36,645 bases of DNA from a virus, in the IMG/VR virus record IMGVR_UViG_3300024415_000019, positions 1-36,645 of that record; one strand, given 5' to 3'. Positions 21,101 to 27,918 of this stretch are shown in pieces. Every line of letters begins with the position of its first letter. Within the stretch, counting starts at the first letter, position 1. Under the pieces are notes generated by a model. The model saw only the letters and a list, made by a program, of their open reading frames with translations, did no database searches and was not told the origin of the DNA. The position numbers and the translations under genes were made by a program.

Positions 21101-23406
21101 AACTTTTTAAACTCTTTGTTTGTTTCGTATAATGTTTCAAGGGAAGTTCTTTTCATTTTGAAAGTTCTACCCTGAATGTTGTCAAGTTTAGTCTTTAAAT
21201 CAGAATCTGTAGCACTATCTCCTATGTTTTCTATTACAGATACAACTTTACCTCCATCGACAATAGCACCTTGTTTAGGTATACCATTTTTGATTTCTGC
21301 TTTCTTTTCCTCTACAGTTGGTTCCGCAGACGTTTCTGCATCAGGTTGTGTAGGTGCATTCATAGAATTATAAACAACATCAGCCAACTCGGTAATCTCA
21401 TTTATTTTAACCCCTGAGTCTTTTAATGGCTTTACTATAGTTTCATATACTTTAGCCTTTTCTAACATACCCTGGGCAGTTTCCTCAGTGAACTTAGGGT
21501 TCTTTTTATTTAATTCTTTTTGTACTGATTTTTCAAAGTTTGCATAGTCTAGTCCTGCTGTAGTCCAGGCTTCCTTCTCAAGTTGAGACGAAGATACTCC
21601 CAAGTTTGGAGATGCCATTAAAGTAGTTGCTGTAGCAGTTAAAATAAGAGTGTTAGTAAACTCTTCTTTAGACATAAACTTATCTACACCATATACTGGA
21701 TTGGGAGAGTTTTGATCATACTTATATTTTTGGTAATTTTCAAATCCTCCTTGTACAAGTTCCTCTATTTCCTCAGATCCAACTTCTTTTAGATATGCTT
21801 TGGTACCTGCTTTTATTGCTGCTTGTCTACTTCCTGAAGATGCTAAGGTTTTTACCGCTTCTTTTGTGGCTCTTTGTCTCACACCCATCATAGCACCAAC
21901 ACCCTTTCTTGCTAAAGGGTTGTTAAATAGAGCACTAGTACCACCAGTAACAAGACCTATACTTAATGCCATTGCTTCAGCGTCTTCTGGATCAACTCCT
22001 AACTCTCTGGCTTCTTTGTTTGTAGAATGATATGCTTTAAAGAATTGGTCACCCCCCATTATAGAACCCGCTACAAGAGATCCACCACCTGTGTATGCTG
22101 CGGCAACTAAAGCAGGAGTCATTTCACCTACGGTTTTTAAAGTCATAGGTAATATATACATAGGGTTTTCAGATAAATCTGCTGCTGCTACCTGATCAGG
22201 TACATAAGCAAATTGACCTAAAGATGTATCCTTCCAGTTATCAGAAGAGAAAAAGTGAGATACACTATCCGCAGCCTTTTCTACTTGTCTGTCGTAAACA
22301 TCATTCAGTGCTTTTTTAGCCTCCTTTTGTTCGTCAGACATAAAAAGAGATTCATTTATTTTATCAGCCGCAGCCATTGAAAATCCTGTTGGAGTTAAAT
22401 ATTTAGTATACTTACCTCCAAATTCAACAACACCACCTAAAAGATTACCAAACCCTTCAACTAAACCACCAAGCCCAACTGCTACAGAAGACTCCAGATA
22501 TCCTGGCCCTGTTCCTGGTACACCTCCCATACCCATAGCACCTGACAACCTCATTGTTTGAAGCATGTCTTTTGCATCATTACTAACCAGATCGCTAAAA
22601 TTAGCCTTCATATGATTATGATACTTAGATGCCATATCCTCATGAGACTTATACATTTTCATAAACTCATCATCCTCACGCAGTTCAGGCATGATTCTAA
22701 AGAAATCTTCATTTTTATCTACAAAATCATACAGGTTTTTGTCGTAGTTAGCAGCAATATATCTTAATGCATTTACTTTAAATTTTGTTCCTTGAAAGTT
22801 TCTTGCTTGCTTAGTAAATTCATATGCAGATCTAGGATCTTCAAAAGGATTTTCTCCTGGTTGGTATTTTTTATTAAACTCAGGATCAGTATGTCTTAAC
22901 ACCTGTCCGTATTGTATCAAATTCTTTTTTACACTTTCATCTGTTCCATCTGGCAATAAACCTGGTTGTGCAATAACACCATCAATCTCCTGGTTATTAT
23001 ACATTTCAGTACCCTTGTCTATAGCACCTTGTATTTTACCCCATTTACCTTGAGCATTATCAGGATTTGTTTGGGCATTTAATACATTTATAGAACCATT
23101 ATTATTTTCATATTCAGGAAACTGAACACCTTCTAATTCAGGAAATAAATTTTCAAACTTAGAGTTTAACTCATCACCTTGTTCGTAACGACCTCTATTA
23201 AACGTGTTACCCCAGGCGACAGCGTCTTGAAATTGCTCCTGATTTAGACCAGGGATAACTCCTTGTATGTCTTGTATTTCAAAATTAGACATACCTGTAT
23301 TCCTTGACTTTCTTAATTTATCCGCAAGAATAATTAATTTATCTTCTTTTTCCTCTGTACTTAAATCTACAAAAGGATCAACTCCTAAGATATCTTCGTC
23401 TTCCAT
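15181..23406 (-). CDS. Giant polyvalent / ejected virion protein with ParB-like and zincin domains (2741 aa)
   Basis: One uninterrupted frame of 2741 codons. Residues about 275-345 and 430-510 are glycine-rich hydrophobic stretches that could insert in membranes. About 745-817 is a ParB-N-like domain (VIDNEGNVLDGMKRLAAAYNRG). Residues 916-920 are HEFAH, a zinc metalloprotease motif within a region typical of polyvalent-protein MPTases. The remaining 1800 residues are mostly helical with another hydrophobic region near 2390-2420. Such multidomain proteins are packaged and ejected into the host to act on defence or DNA; position next to two other ejection-like proteins also suggests a T7 gp16-like role. 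Confidence 0.85.
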   Translation of the reverse strand: MEDEDILGVDPFVDLSTEEKEDKLIILADKLRKSRNTGMSNFEIQDIQGVIPGLNQEQFQDAVAWGNTFNRGRYEQGDELNSKFENLFPELEGVQFPEYENNNGSINVLNAQTNPDNAQGKWGKIQGAIDKGTEMYNNQEIDGVIAQPGLLPDGTDESVKKNLIQYGQVLRHTDPEFNKKYQPGENPFEDPRSAYEFTKQARNFQGTKFKVNALRYIAANYDKNLYDFVDKNEDFFRIMPELREDDEFMKMYKSHEDMASKYHNHMKANFSDLVSNDAKDMLQTMRLSGAMGMGGVPGTGPGYLESSVAVGLGGLVEGFGNLLGGVVEFGGKYTKYLTPTGFSMAAADKINESLFMSDEQKEAKKALNDVYDRQVEKAADSVSHFFSSDNWKDTSLGQFAYVPDQVAAADLSENPMYILPMTLKTVGEMTPALVAAAYTGGGSLVAGSIMGGDQFFKAYHSTNKEARELGVDPEDAEAMALSIGLVTGGTSALFNNPLARKGVGAMMGVRQRATKEAVKTLASSGSRQAAIKAGTKAYLKEVGSEEIEELVQGGFENYQKYKYDQNSPNPVYGVDKFMSKEEFTNTLILTATATTLMASPNLGVSSSQLEKEAWTTAGLDYANFEKSVQKELNKKNPKFTEETAQGMLEKAKVYETIVKPLKDSGVKINEITELADVVYNSMNAPTQPDAETSAEPTVEEKKAEIKNGIPKQGAIVDGGKVVSVIENIGDSATDSDLKTKLDNIQGRTFKMKRTSLETLYETNKEFKKFVDENPDMVYDGKNKNAPAVIDNEGNVLDGMKRLAAAYNRGQKGIRVFNEQETTVSKEEETSIVNEIDNIVSPKSENSTNESMEDIEKIGNHFQRVFKGSTIEFDQEVFNAEAQKRGLDPAKNKGFRDRNTNQIYINPKLATLDTPIHEFAHIWEDMLAEVNPDAHKKAMALIKGTKYHKEAVANGYGDRALNEALVQAIGEKSAKIFKDPKRQSQFEKVIDQVKQAIKQALNLPSDADFDIKTSSIDAVINSSAEKIMSATSIDPNANKESIDVDAIDAQRYKNPEREAIKEFNALKETLENDPTLSQLTPVMKEGKYQFTKTKSGKLKVKISGQSYALVNGVNEYFEGTIEEKIDLIGDKIVDEFEANKDVPEVVKGLGWYKDLHLNMRNLFGGRTNFFGRLLGATSGQTDVQQNYKYATQALEAYSKGAYDKYIEEYKEFIDRVEQFENEEELNQFFNEYKGRAVNALKKQGKTAYSESRLKPDPKDINETKRKLLNLWPKANPLYRTDNPTKLYGINSPAAAKVLAGIWLQQTQQSKTNNFYENVVGITTNPTIDLWAARTIRRMVYDGNVDRYRIAERAEQGVDERVYAAEAGGFSDYQLAEEVIKNASAKLDMDPDDLQAYLWFAEKDLWLKKGWSKGTAAKKSDFREEAAKNDITRYYLGLSTERDQYTDPELEAKDNLEIIEEERQSIQNDLREGDLVSLKVNETQGQYLIYPERSFDAEMIVKSDQDMTPVLKRAIESAKKHEQESVFLSEVLPIDERMDPETMERELAKRPNARPAVEMQFRTPMSFEEASTFARENLDKEGVQLGPIKTDISGYTFITNEAGNKVLGVKYQFVPEFVFENEEDITDDNVRQAVSDWSNNAHETKLNLENNENVLYFYNHYVDTFVAHNNQYNGILNNIENGSKDIFKGTSKTRTKEYFQSKATRVEPQQGSPSVDAQRQQDEGDRSRFSGTVSPNDGGSISAVEHRRIDQAKLPDQLTQLLTTLSGQGMVPSKLIPAIKIYSQRVDGKELSTEQARMLLNKFMGSEGFRQRGFETGSIENAKDSDEGKQEVYDWVNENPNYYETMDMKQTMELVLEDINSRGGFENEQVIKDLLGRNTTVKELARVQLARQAALHHYGLKVSKLRSEGASGAEIDSVIDTMAKIERVLAKDATEAGQASAALRSWTAQTAATLIDRTERAMEKFNEDMDNKSKFGHFIHRLFGGKQKLESTTLSEEQRSKIEELHSIIKDAPSNSELANVAMRSMYKYMDSVLPSYTWQDTFFGLQYAALLSGASTQVLNVTSGSANIVLQPLMEMSRIDKIFTGGYFDFIRKIGSGTNKKGMQQGYNMAMDIWKNGARVDKYQNSESTPDGGQYNVLETTEFKGGKANPYNYYKYVGRMLNATDRFISKVGYEGRYYNYLIDQLRKDGVPKSQLRKRASELYLATEVSRTAQKEMETLMNRMREADPNTDFSNIEVVRARELMHEALALKYSEDFVDKSDAELEVMKEKDGFDGTIEEFKEYMKAMKEAEINGIATDANLASNAQVFIDNRPGGFAQPIAWVADKIRQASNSQSIGFGGKLALKSFVPFTSIIGSIGEYMIDVTPGIGLARAYIAKDGLGEKGSRMRDEQMSRAYFGTMSFLGLAALAAKAYEDDDEEPFFEVSGGGYNNSNMYTRNDMKNASLPPYSFRVGGVVMDYRNIVPLAIPMAIIGNYMETHKMTGGKGEVFDDMMSRLTIAYANSANLIMDSSVLTSVKELTEAIFGQVDGRGSQYDPNTVSDSSLNKTLQRIGKTSIRSVGGTIMRPLPQNLNLFRQVTKIFDANSYSAGDAKNALLYAAGLSQIAGQPKVDVFGEQAKSYPGETVIPYTHWLGLRGSDARWQFLDKYNAYPGKIQNRPMKIGRDMRPLTDEELYQHQVTTGQEFNKLIIKYMKGRGKLEDKILTYSGRSQSMHKTNISKMWSAAQAKSKLKNKKSWRNTVID

Positions 23407-23409
23407 ATT

Positions 23410-25308
23410 TTATCTTTCCTGATTTAAATCAAATTCACCTGAACTTCCTGATACTTCATTAATAAAGTCTTGAACTTTTACTTTTGCTGTTTGGGATGGC
23501 CCATATGTTCCATCTCCGTTATCAACTTTAAAATCTAATATACCGTACTTTTTAGAGAATCTATTGCCATAATATTCTCCATGTCTTCTAAACCTAATAT
23601 ACTTGACTTTTTTATCAGTAATCTGTTTACCATCTTTATTAGTTACACCTACACTTGTATGCCCATTTCTAGCAAAATGAAGATTAACAGGCTCTAATGC
23701 TTTGTCAATTGCTTCACTGTTATTACTTGCATCATATATGCTTTGGCCTAAAACAACAGGATCAAAAGCAGGTTGTTGTTGTGATTGATCTTGAGCAGCA
23801 TTTTGTCTTGATATAGCATCTGCTTTTGCTTCGTCTGTAAGTCCACTTAAATTACTCTGTCTATTTACACTACCATCACTAGACATAACACCTTTGCTTT
23901 TGTTGTAATAACTCCAGGCATCAAAGTACGTTTGACTACCAAATGTGTTTTTAGACATATTTTGAACTACTTGATTTGCAGTTCTATCATTGTATACTGT
24001 ATACTGTGGGTCACCGTTCTGATCCATTCCTTCAAAGTAAAGTGTTCTTTCTTCGGTATTAGGATCAATACTTAAATAAACTTTATTTGGTCTAACATAA
24101 TCTTCATTGATTGACCCATCTTGAATATTTTCTGTAACTACTCTAGCCAGTTTATAATCTGCCTTAGAGAAACTTGTAACATCTAACATTTGAGTTTCTA
24201 TGCCATCACCATTTGTATCTATCATAGCAAAAGGAACTGAATCTGTTCCGCCTGGTAATTGACTTAAATCTAAGTTTCTAACTTGATCTATATTTGTTAC
24301 CATGTCATTTACAGTATTTGCTTTTAACTGTAATGTTTTGTTTGCTGCTGAACCTCTATTAGGATCCTGAGGTCTACCTCTAAACTGAGTATCTTCTGAC
24401 TCTTGGATTGATCCTCCAGGAGCAAGTTTCTTCATTTCTTCTAAAACAAACTCTTGTTCATAAACCTTTTTAGCATGTGGATCTAAATCTCCACCGCCAT
24501 TTAATTTATGTTTTTCATTAACATAATTGTCCATTAACGTAGCAGCAGAATCATCTATACCTCTGTATAATTCAACCAATCCTTGAGGAGGTAATTTTGA
24601 TGAATCAAAAGCAGGAACATACATACGATTCTGTGCATCATAAGTATATCCTGTAACAAACTTTTGTCCATCTACTGTTTTAGTAAATTTTGAAAACTCT
24701 GAATTCACATTACTCAACCCACCTGTTGCTTCCACCTTTTGTACTATTTCTCCAAGTTTTGATTGAAAATCTGTTCTAACAACACCATCCTTAATATTGT
24801 CTATATTGTTTTTAAAACCAGTAAATGAATTATCTAAATCATCTCTACTAGTATTTAAACCACCTGTTTCAATTGCATCATCTAGACTTGCACCCAAAGC
24901 ATTACGCTCATAATACTTATTACTTGGATCTTGTTGAAACTGATCAGTTATTTCTTTAGCACCTGTAGTAATCTGTGCTTGTTTAGCAACATTAATACCT
25001 AGTCTAGCATTGGCCTCAGCAAGTTTAACTTGATATGCCTCTGAGTATGTACCCATTGTCGCTAGTTCTGCAATATCCTCTCCAACCTCAGCAGCCATTA
25101 TATCAGAAAAATGTCCTGACACAATACCGTCTCTAAGTGCTTGGGCTTGTTCAAACTTTTTATTCTTTGCTTCTGTTATTGCTCTCGCATTATTTTGAAC
25201 AGCCTGATTTAACTGTGCTGCTCCTGCATCCACAAAACCACCTCCAAAAAATGGGGCTAGATTTATTTCTGTGTCTTGACCTAGTAAAGTCGGTGTATAT
25301 TTTGCCAT
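23410..25308 (-). CDS. Internal virion / ejection protein, putative (632 aa)
   Basis: A 632-residue acidic, largely helical protein beginning MAKYTPTLLGQDTEINLAPF, with alanine/glutamine-rich helices in the first 150 residues (AQLNQAVQNNARAITEAKNK). A calcium-loop-like motif DTNGDGIE lies near residue 360. Length, helical character and position between a small glycine-rich protein and a giant protein match the order of T7-type internal core proteins gp14, gp15 and gp16. The role in forming an ejection tube is inferred from this synteny, not from detected homology. Confidence 0.6.
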   Translation of the reverse strand: MAKYTPTLLGQDTEINLAPFFGGGFVDAGAAQLNQAVQNNARAITEAKNKKFEQAQALRDGIVSGHFSDIMAAEVGEDIAELATMGTYSEAYQVKLAEANARLGINVAKQAQITTGAKEITDQFQQDPSNKYYERNALGASLDDAIETGGLNTSRDDLDNSFTGFKNNIDNIKDGVVRTDFQSKLGEIVQKVEATGGLSNVNSEFSKFTKTVDGQKFVTGYTYDAQNRMYVPAFDSSKLPPQGLVELYRGIDDSAATLMDNYVNEKHKLNGGGDLDPHAKKVYEQEFVLEEMKKLAPGGSIQESEDTQFRGRPQDPNRGSAANKTLQLKANTVNDMVTNIDQVRNLDLSQLPGGTDSVPFAMIDTNGDGIETQMLDVTSFSKADYKLARVVTENIQDGSINEDYVRPNKVYLSIDPNTEERTLYFEGMDQNGDPQYTVYNDRTANQVVQNMSKNTFGSQTYFDAWSYYNKSKGVMSSDGSVNRQSNLSGLTDEAKADAISRQNAAQDQSQQQPAFDPVVLGQSIYDASNNSEAIDKALEPVNLHFARNGHTSVGVTNKDGKQITDKKVKYIRFRRHGEYYGNRFSKKYGILDFKVDNGDGTYGPSQTAKVKVQDFINEVSGSSGEFDLNQER

Positions 25309-25317
25309 AATTATGTT

Positions 25318-25923
25318 TTATTGGAAAAACCCAGTATTACCTGCGGCTGTTCCTGCTGTTCCCATATTTGCTAAACCTGCACCCGCCTGATTAATTCCAC
25401 CAAAAGTCATTTGCCTTGACATAGCATCATTTGCTAGTGTACCCTGTACTTTCATTTTAAATGGATCTAATTCATTTAATTTAAATGCTTGATCTTTTGC
25501 TTGGGCTAGGTTAGTTAAAGATTCTCTATATCCAGAAATTCGTTGTGCTCTTTCTTGGGCACCCGCCATTCTGTTTTTTATTAATGCATCCTGCATTCCC
25601 GCACCTGCACTTGCACCAATTGCTAATTGATCTTCTAAAGATCCTGAAGCCGCTTGTGCTCTTGCAACTGTATTTTGTACGTTAGTAAACAAAGCATTTT
25701 TCATGTCTTGCTGTTCTGATAACCTACCATCTTTTCGGTTACGCATCATCTCCATGTCTTGAGATATCTCTTTTGGTATTTTATATTTAGGTCTTTGAGC
25801 AAGAAGATTCTCTAATCTTCTCTGTCTTTTTTTCTTGCCAAATATACCAGAAGCCGCTTGTGCCAAACCACCTAGTGCTTGAATACCTCCTCCGATTAAA
25901 CCTGCTGTAACTATTCCTGCCAT
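25318..25923 (-). CDS. Small internal virion protein, T7 gp14-like in position and composition (201 aa)
   Basis: The N-terminus (residues 1-28) is glycine/alanine-rich and hydrophobic (GIVTAGLIGGGIQALGGLAQ), followed by a basic patch KKKRQRR, then Ala/Gln/Met-rich helices and a glycine-rich C-terminus. This resembles small podovirus ejection proteins that insert into the outer membrane. It overlaps the cupin gene by 13 bases and is followed after nine bases by the 632-aa gene. The assignment is by composition and order only. Confidence 0.6.
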   Translation of the reverse strand: MAGIVTAGLIGGGIQALGGLAQAASGIFGKKKRQRRLENLLAQRPKYKIPKEISQDMEMMRNRKDGRLSEQQDMKNALFTNVQNTVARAQAASGSLEDQLAIGASAGAGMQDALIKNRMAGAQERAQRISGYRESLTNLAQAKDQAFKLNELDPFKMKVQGTLANDAMSRQMTFGGINQAGAGLANMGTAGTAAGNTGFFQ

Positions 25924-26405
25924 GATTTTTCTTTTTTATTATATTCCTCTATTGTAATAGAGTATAGTTTATCTTGTACTTTTTCAATATCTTCTATGTT
26001 TGTAGGGTTTTTATGCACATTAATAAATAAGCATTCCTCTGTACAAACAATAAATCTTTTTGCACCTTTAATCGATCTAGCATAGCAAGGTGCAATATGC
26101 TCTACTGTTTCCCCATCCGTAGTAACAAAGATTCTACCAGATAGTAAAAACCAAAAATGATCAGTGTGATGTATCGCACTAACCACAAATGATCCTTTTG
26201 GCATTCTCATTTTCCTCATATATAACTGATCTGAGAAATCATGTGTGATTTGAAACTCATCGTTATTGACTAGAGTTTTCCCATCTCCATAGATGCCTTC
26301 TTGATCATTATTTGCAATCATTACATTTTGTAAATCCTCTAGTTTTTGTTTGAAATTACTAACCTCAGATTTACCTTGTTTTTTGACTGCCTCCTCTTGA
26401 ACCAT
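25911..26405 (-). CDS. Cupin-domain protein (164 aa)
   Basis: Residues about 55-130 read as a single cupin barrel: YMRKMRMPKGSFVVSAIHHTDHFWFLLSG has the G-x5-H-x-H-like first cupin motif (HHTDHF) and the glycine turn LSGRIFVTTDG, followed by the second motif region IKGAKRFIVCTEECLFINVH. The histidines could bind metal. Cupins of this kind occur among structural genes of several tailed phages, with unknown role. The start overlaps the end of the lectin-like gene by 35 bases; the N-terminal 50 residues are helical. Confidence 0.78.
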   Translation of the reverse strand: MVQEEAVKKQGKSEVSNFKQKLEDLQNVMIANNDQEGIYGDGKTLVNNDEFQITHDFSDQLYMRKMRMPKGSFVVSAIHHTDHFWFLLSGRIFVTTDGETVEHIAPCYARSIKGAKRFIVCTEECLFINVHKNPTNIEDIEKVQDKLYSITIEEYNKKEKSWQE

Positions 26406-27915
26406 TTGTTGTGTGTCCTTTACTAGTTATATATCCAATATTAGAGTGTTTAACCTCTAAATCTTGTGCTCTGAAAGTCATAAATACTTTTATATACTGA
26501 CCTCTTAGTTTAGTCCCCTTCATCAATCTGTCTCCATATGTAGAATTATCTCCCACGTTTGGATCATTTGTATCACCAAAAATATCAGCATAAAATACAC
26601 TTTCTCTTTTGGTATAGTCTTCTTTCAAAAGATCACTATTCATTGTCCAATTATCTATTGTCTCAAATCTAGTTATCCTTGGCTCTACATTTCCTTCAAC
26701 AGCATGTGTTAAAAACACCTTAGATTGTGATGGTTCAATGTTTTCTACATAACAAACCTGTGTAGGAAAAGCACCGTTGTAAAAATAGTTTTTATTATCC
26801 GAATCATCATGAATATATAACCTCCCTTTTACAAATGACGCAAAGCCTGTTTTATATGTTGAAAAATACTCAGGAGTAAAAGAATATCTAGTAACCCATC
26901 TTTGTGCTGCCTGACTCCAAGCCAACGATTGTTTTGCTCCTGCTTGTACTTGTTCTACTATTTCTTCAACCTTTTTATAAACCTGTACATTTGTCTGCCA
27001 TTGATAGTTACCTGTATTACTGTTGGAGTAATCAAAAGATATTACAGGATTTGAACCATGATTATTAGTTAAAGTTAATTCAATACCTGAGTTATTATAC
27101 CCACTATTTAAATCATCTTCTGCAAATATAATAGCATCAGAATATCCTATTTTTATATCTAAATCTGTTTTTGGTGTTATACCTTCACCTTCTTCTACTA
27201 TTTTAAAAACAACCCCACCTTTGTAGAAATCACCAACCGTCACATTATCTGTAGTTACTTCTTTTCTAACTGCCCTAACTCTAAATTTATGGTATTTACG
27301 TCTTCCAAAATATGCCCCACCTCCAGAGTTTGGATTGAAGGACATGCTAATACAGGGATTGTTGCTTTGTTGATAACTTGATTCATTAGAAGCCCAGTAG
27401 TTTTTTACAATAGCCCAACTATGATTTTTTCTCAATGGACTACCTCCTTGATTAATAATAACAGGATCTAATTCAGACATTAAATTATACAATGTGGCTA
27501 ATTCCCAAGCATTTGGTAAATACCAATCATCATATGTAACACCACCAACCGTTCTTGATATGTCTGAAGCAATCTTAGCAGCAGAGGTCTCGTGCCCTGT
27601 TTGGTTGATTATTTGATTTGTATTGTATGCTCCATCTGCTGAAGTAGCACCTGCAAAATAATTTTCATTAGTTTGCCATCCTCCTGGCTCTACATAAGTT
27701 GCTCTTACATTACTCCAATGTATGTTTTGTGACTGTATATTTTGATAATCACTTTGTTGAATATTTTCTTCTGCTATAGTATGAGGAACACCTTCATGTA
27801 TGTCTACTATATAAACAGTTTTACCTGATGTTGTAGGCACCTGATTGCTTATATCAAAGACAATTTTTATTTCGTCTCCAGGATTAAAACTTGTATCTAT
27901 AGAAAAACTACTCAT
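26371..27915 (-). CDS. Tail-associated protein with DUF1566 (C-type-lectin-like) domain (514 aa)
   Basis: Residues about 80-218 fit the DUF1566/Lcl C-terminal domain: GATSADGAYNTNQIIN, DWYLPNAWELATLYNLM (130-146), YWASNESS (173-180) and RVRAVR (212-217). This C-type-lectin-like fold is common in phage receptor-binding proteins and in variable proteins of diversity-generating retroelements. The rest is beta-rich. Position directly after the 1746-aa tail gene suggests a distal tail adhesin. No reverse transcriptase lies in the window. Confidence 0.78.
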   Translation of the reverse strand: MSSFSIDTSFNPGDEIKIVFDISNQVPTTSGKTVYIVDIHEGVPHTIAEENIQQSDYQNIQSQNIHWSNVRATYVEPGGWQTNENYFAGATSADGAYNTNQIINQTGHETSAAKIASDISRTVGGVTYDDWYLPNAWELATLYNLMSELDPVIINQGGSPLRKNHSWAIVKNYWASNESSYQQSNNPCISMSFNPNSGGGAYFGRRKYHKFRVRAVRKEVTTDNVTVGDFYKGGVVFKIVEEGEGITPKTDLDIKIGYSDAIIFAEDDLNSGYNNSGIELTLTNNHGSNPVISFDYSNSNTGNYQWQTNVQVYKKVEEIVEQVQAGAKQSLAWSQAAQRWVTRYSFTPEYFSTYKTGFASFVKGRLYIHDDSDNKNYFYNGAFPTQVCYVENIEPSQSKVFLTHAVEGNVEPRITRFETIDNWTMNSDLLKEDYTKRESVFYADIFGDTNDPNVGDNSTYGDRLMKGTKLRGQYIKVFMTFRAQDLEVKHSNIGYITSKGHTTNGSRGGSQKTR

Positions 27916-27918
27916 TTC

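Noticed and set aside
26371-27915. A complete diversity-generating retroelement
   Set aside because: The lectin-like domain fits a target, but no reverse transcriptase gene or template repeat is visible in the window.
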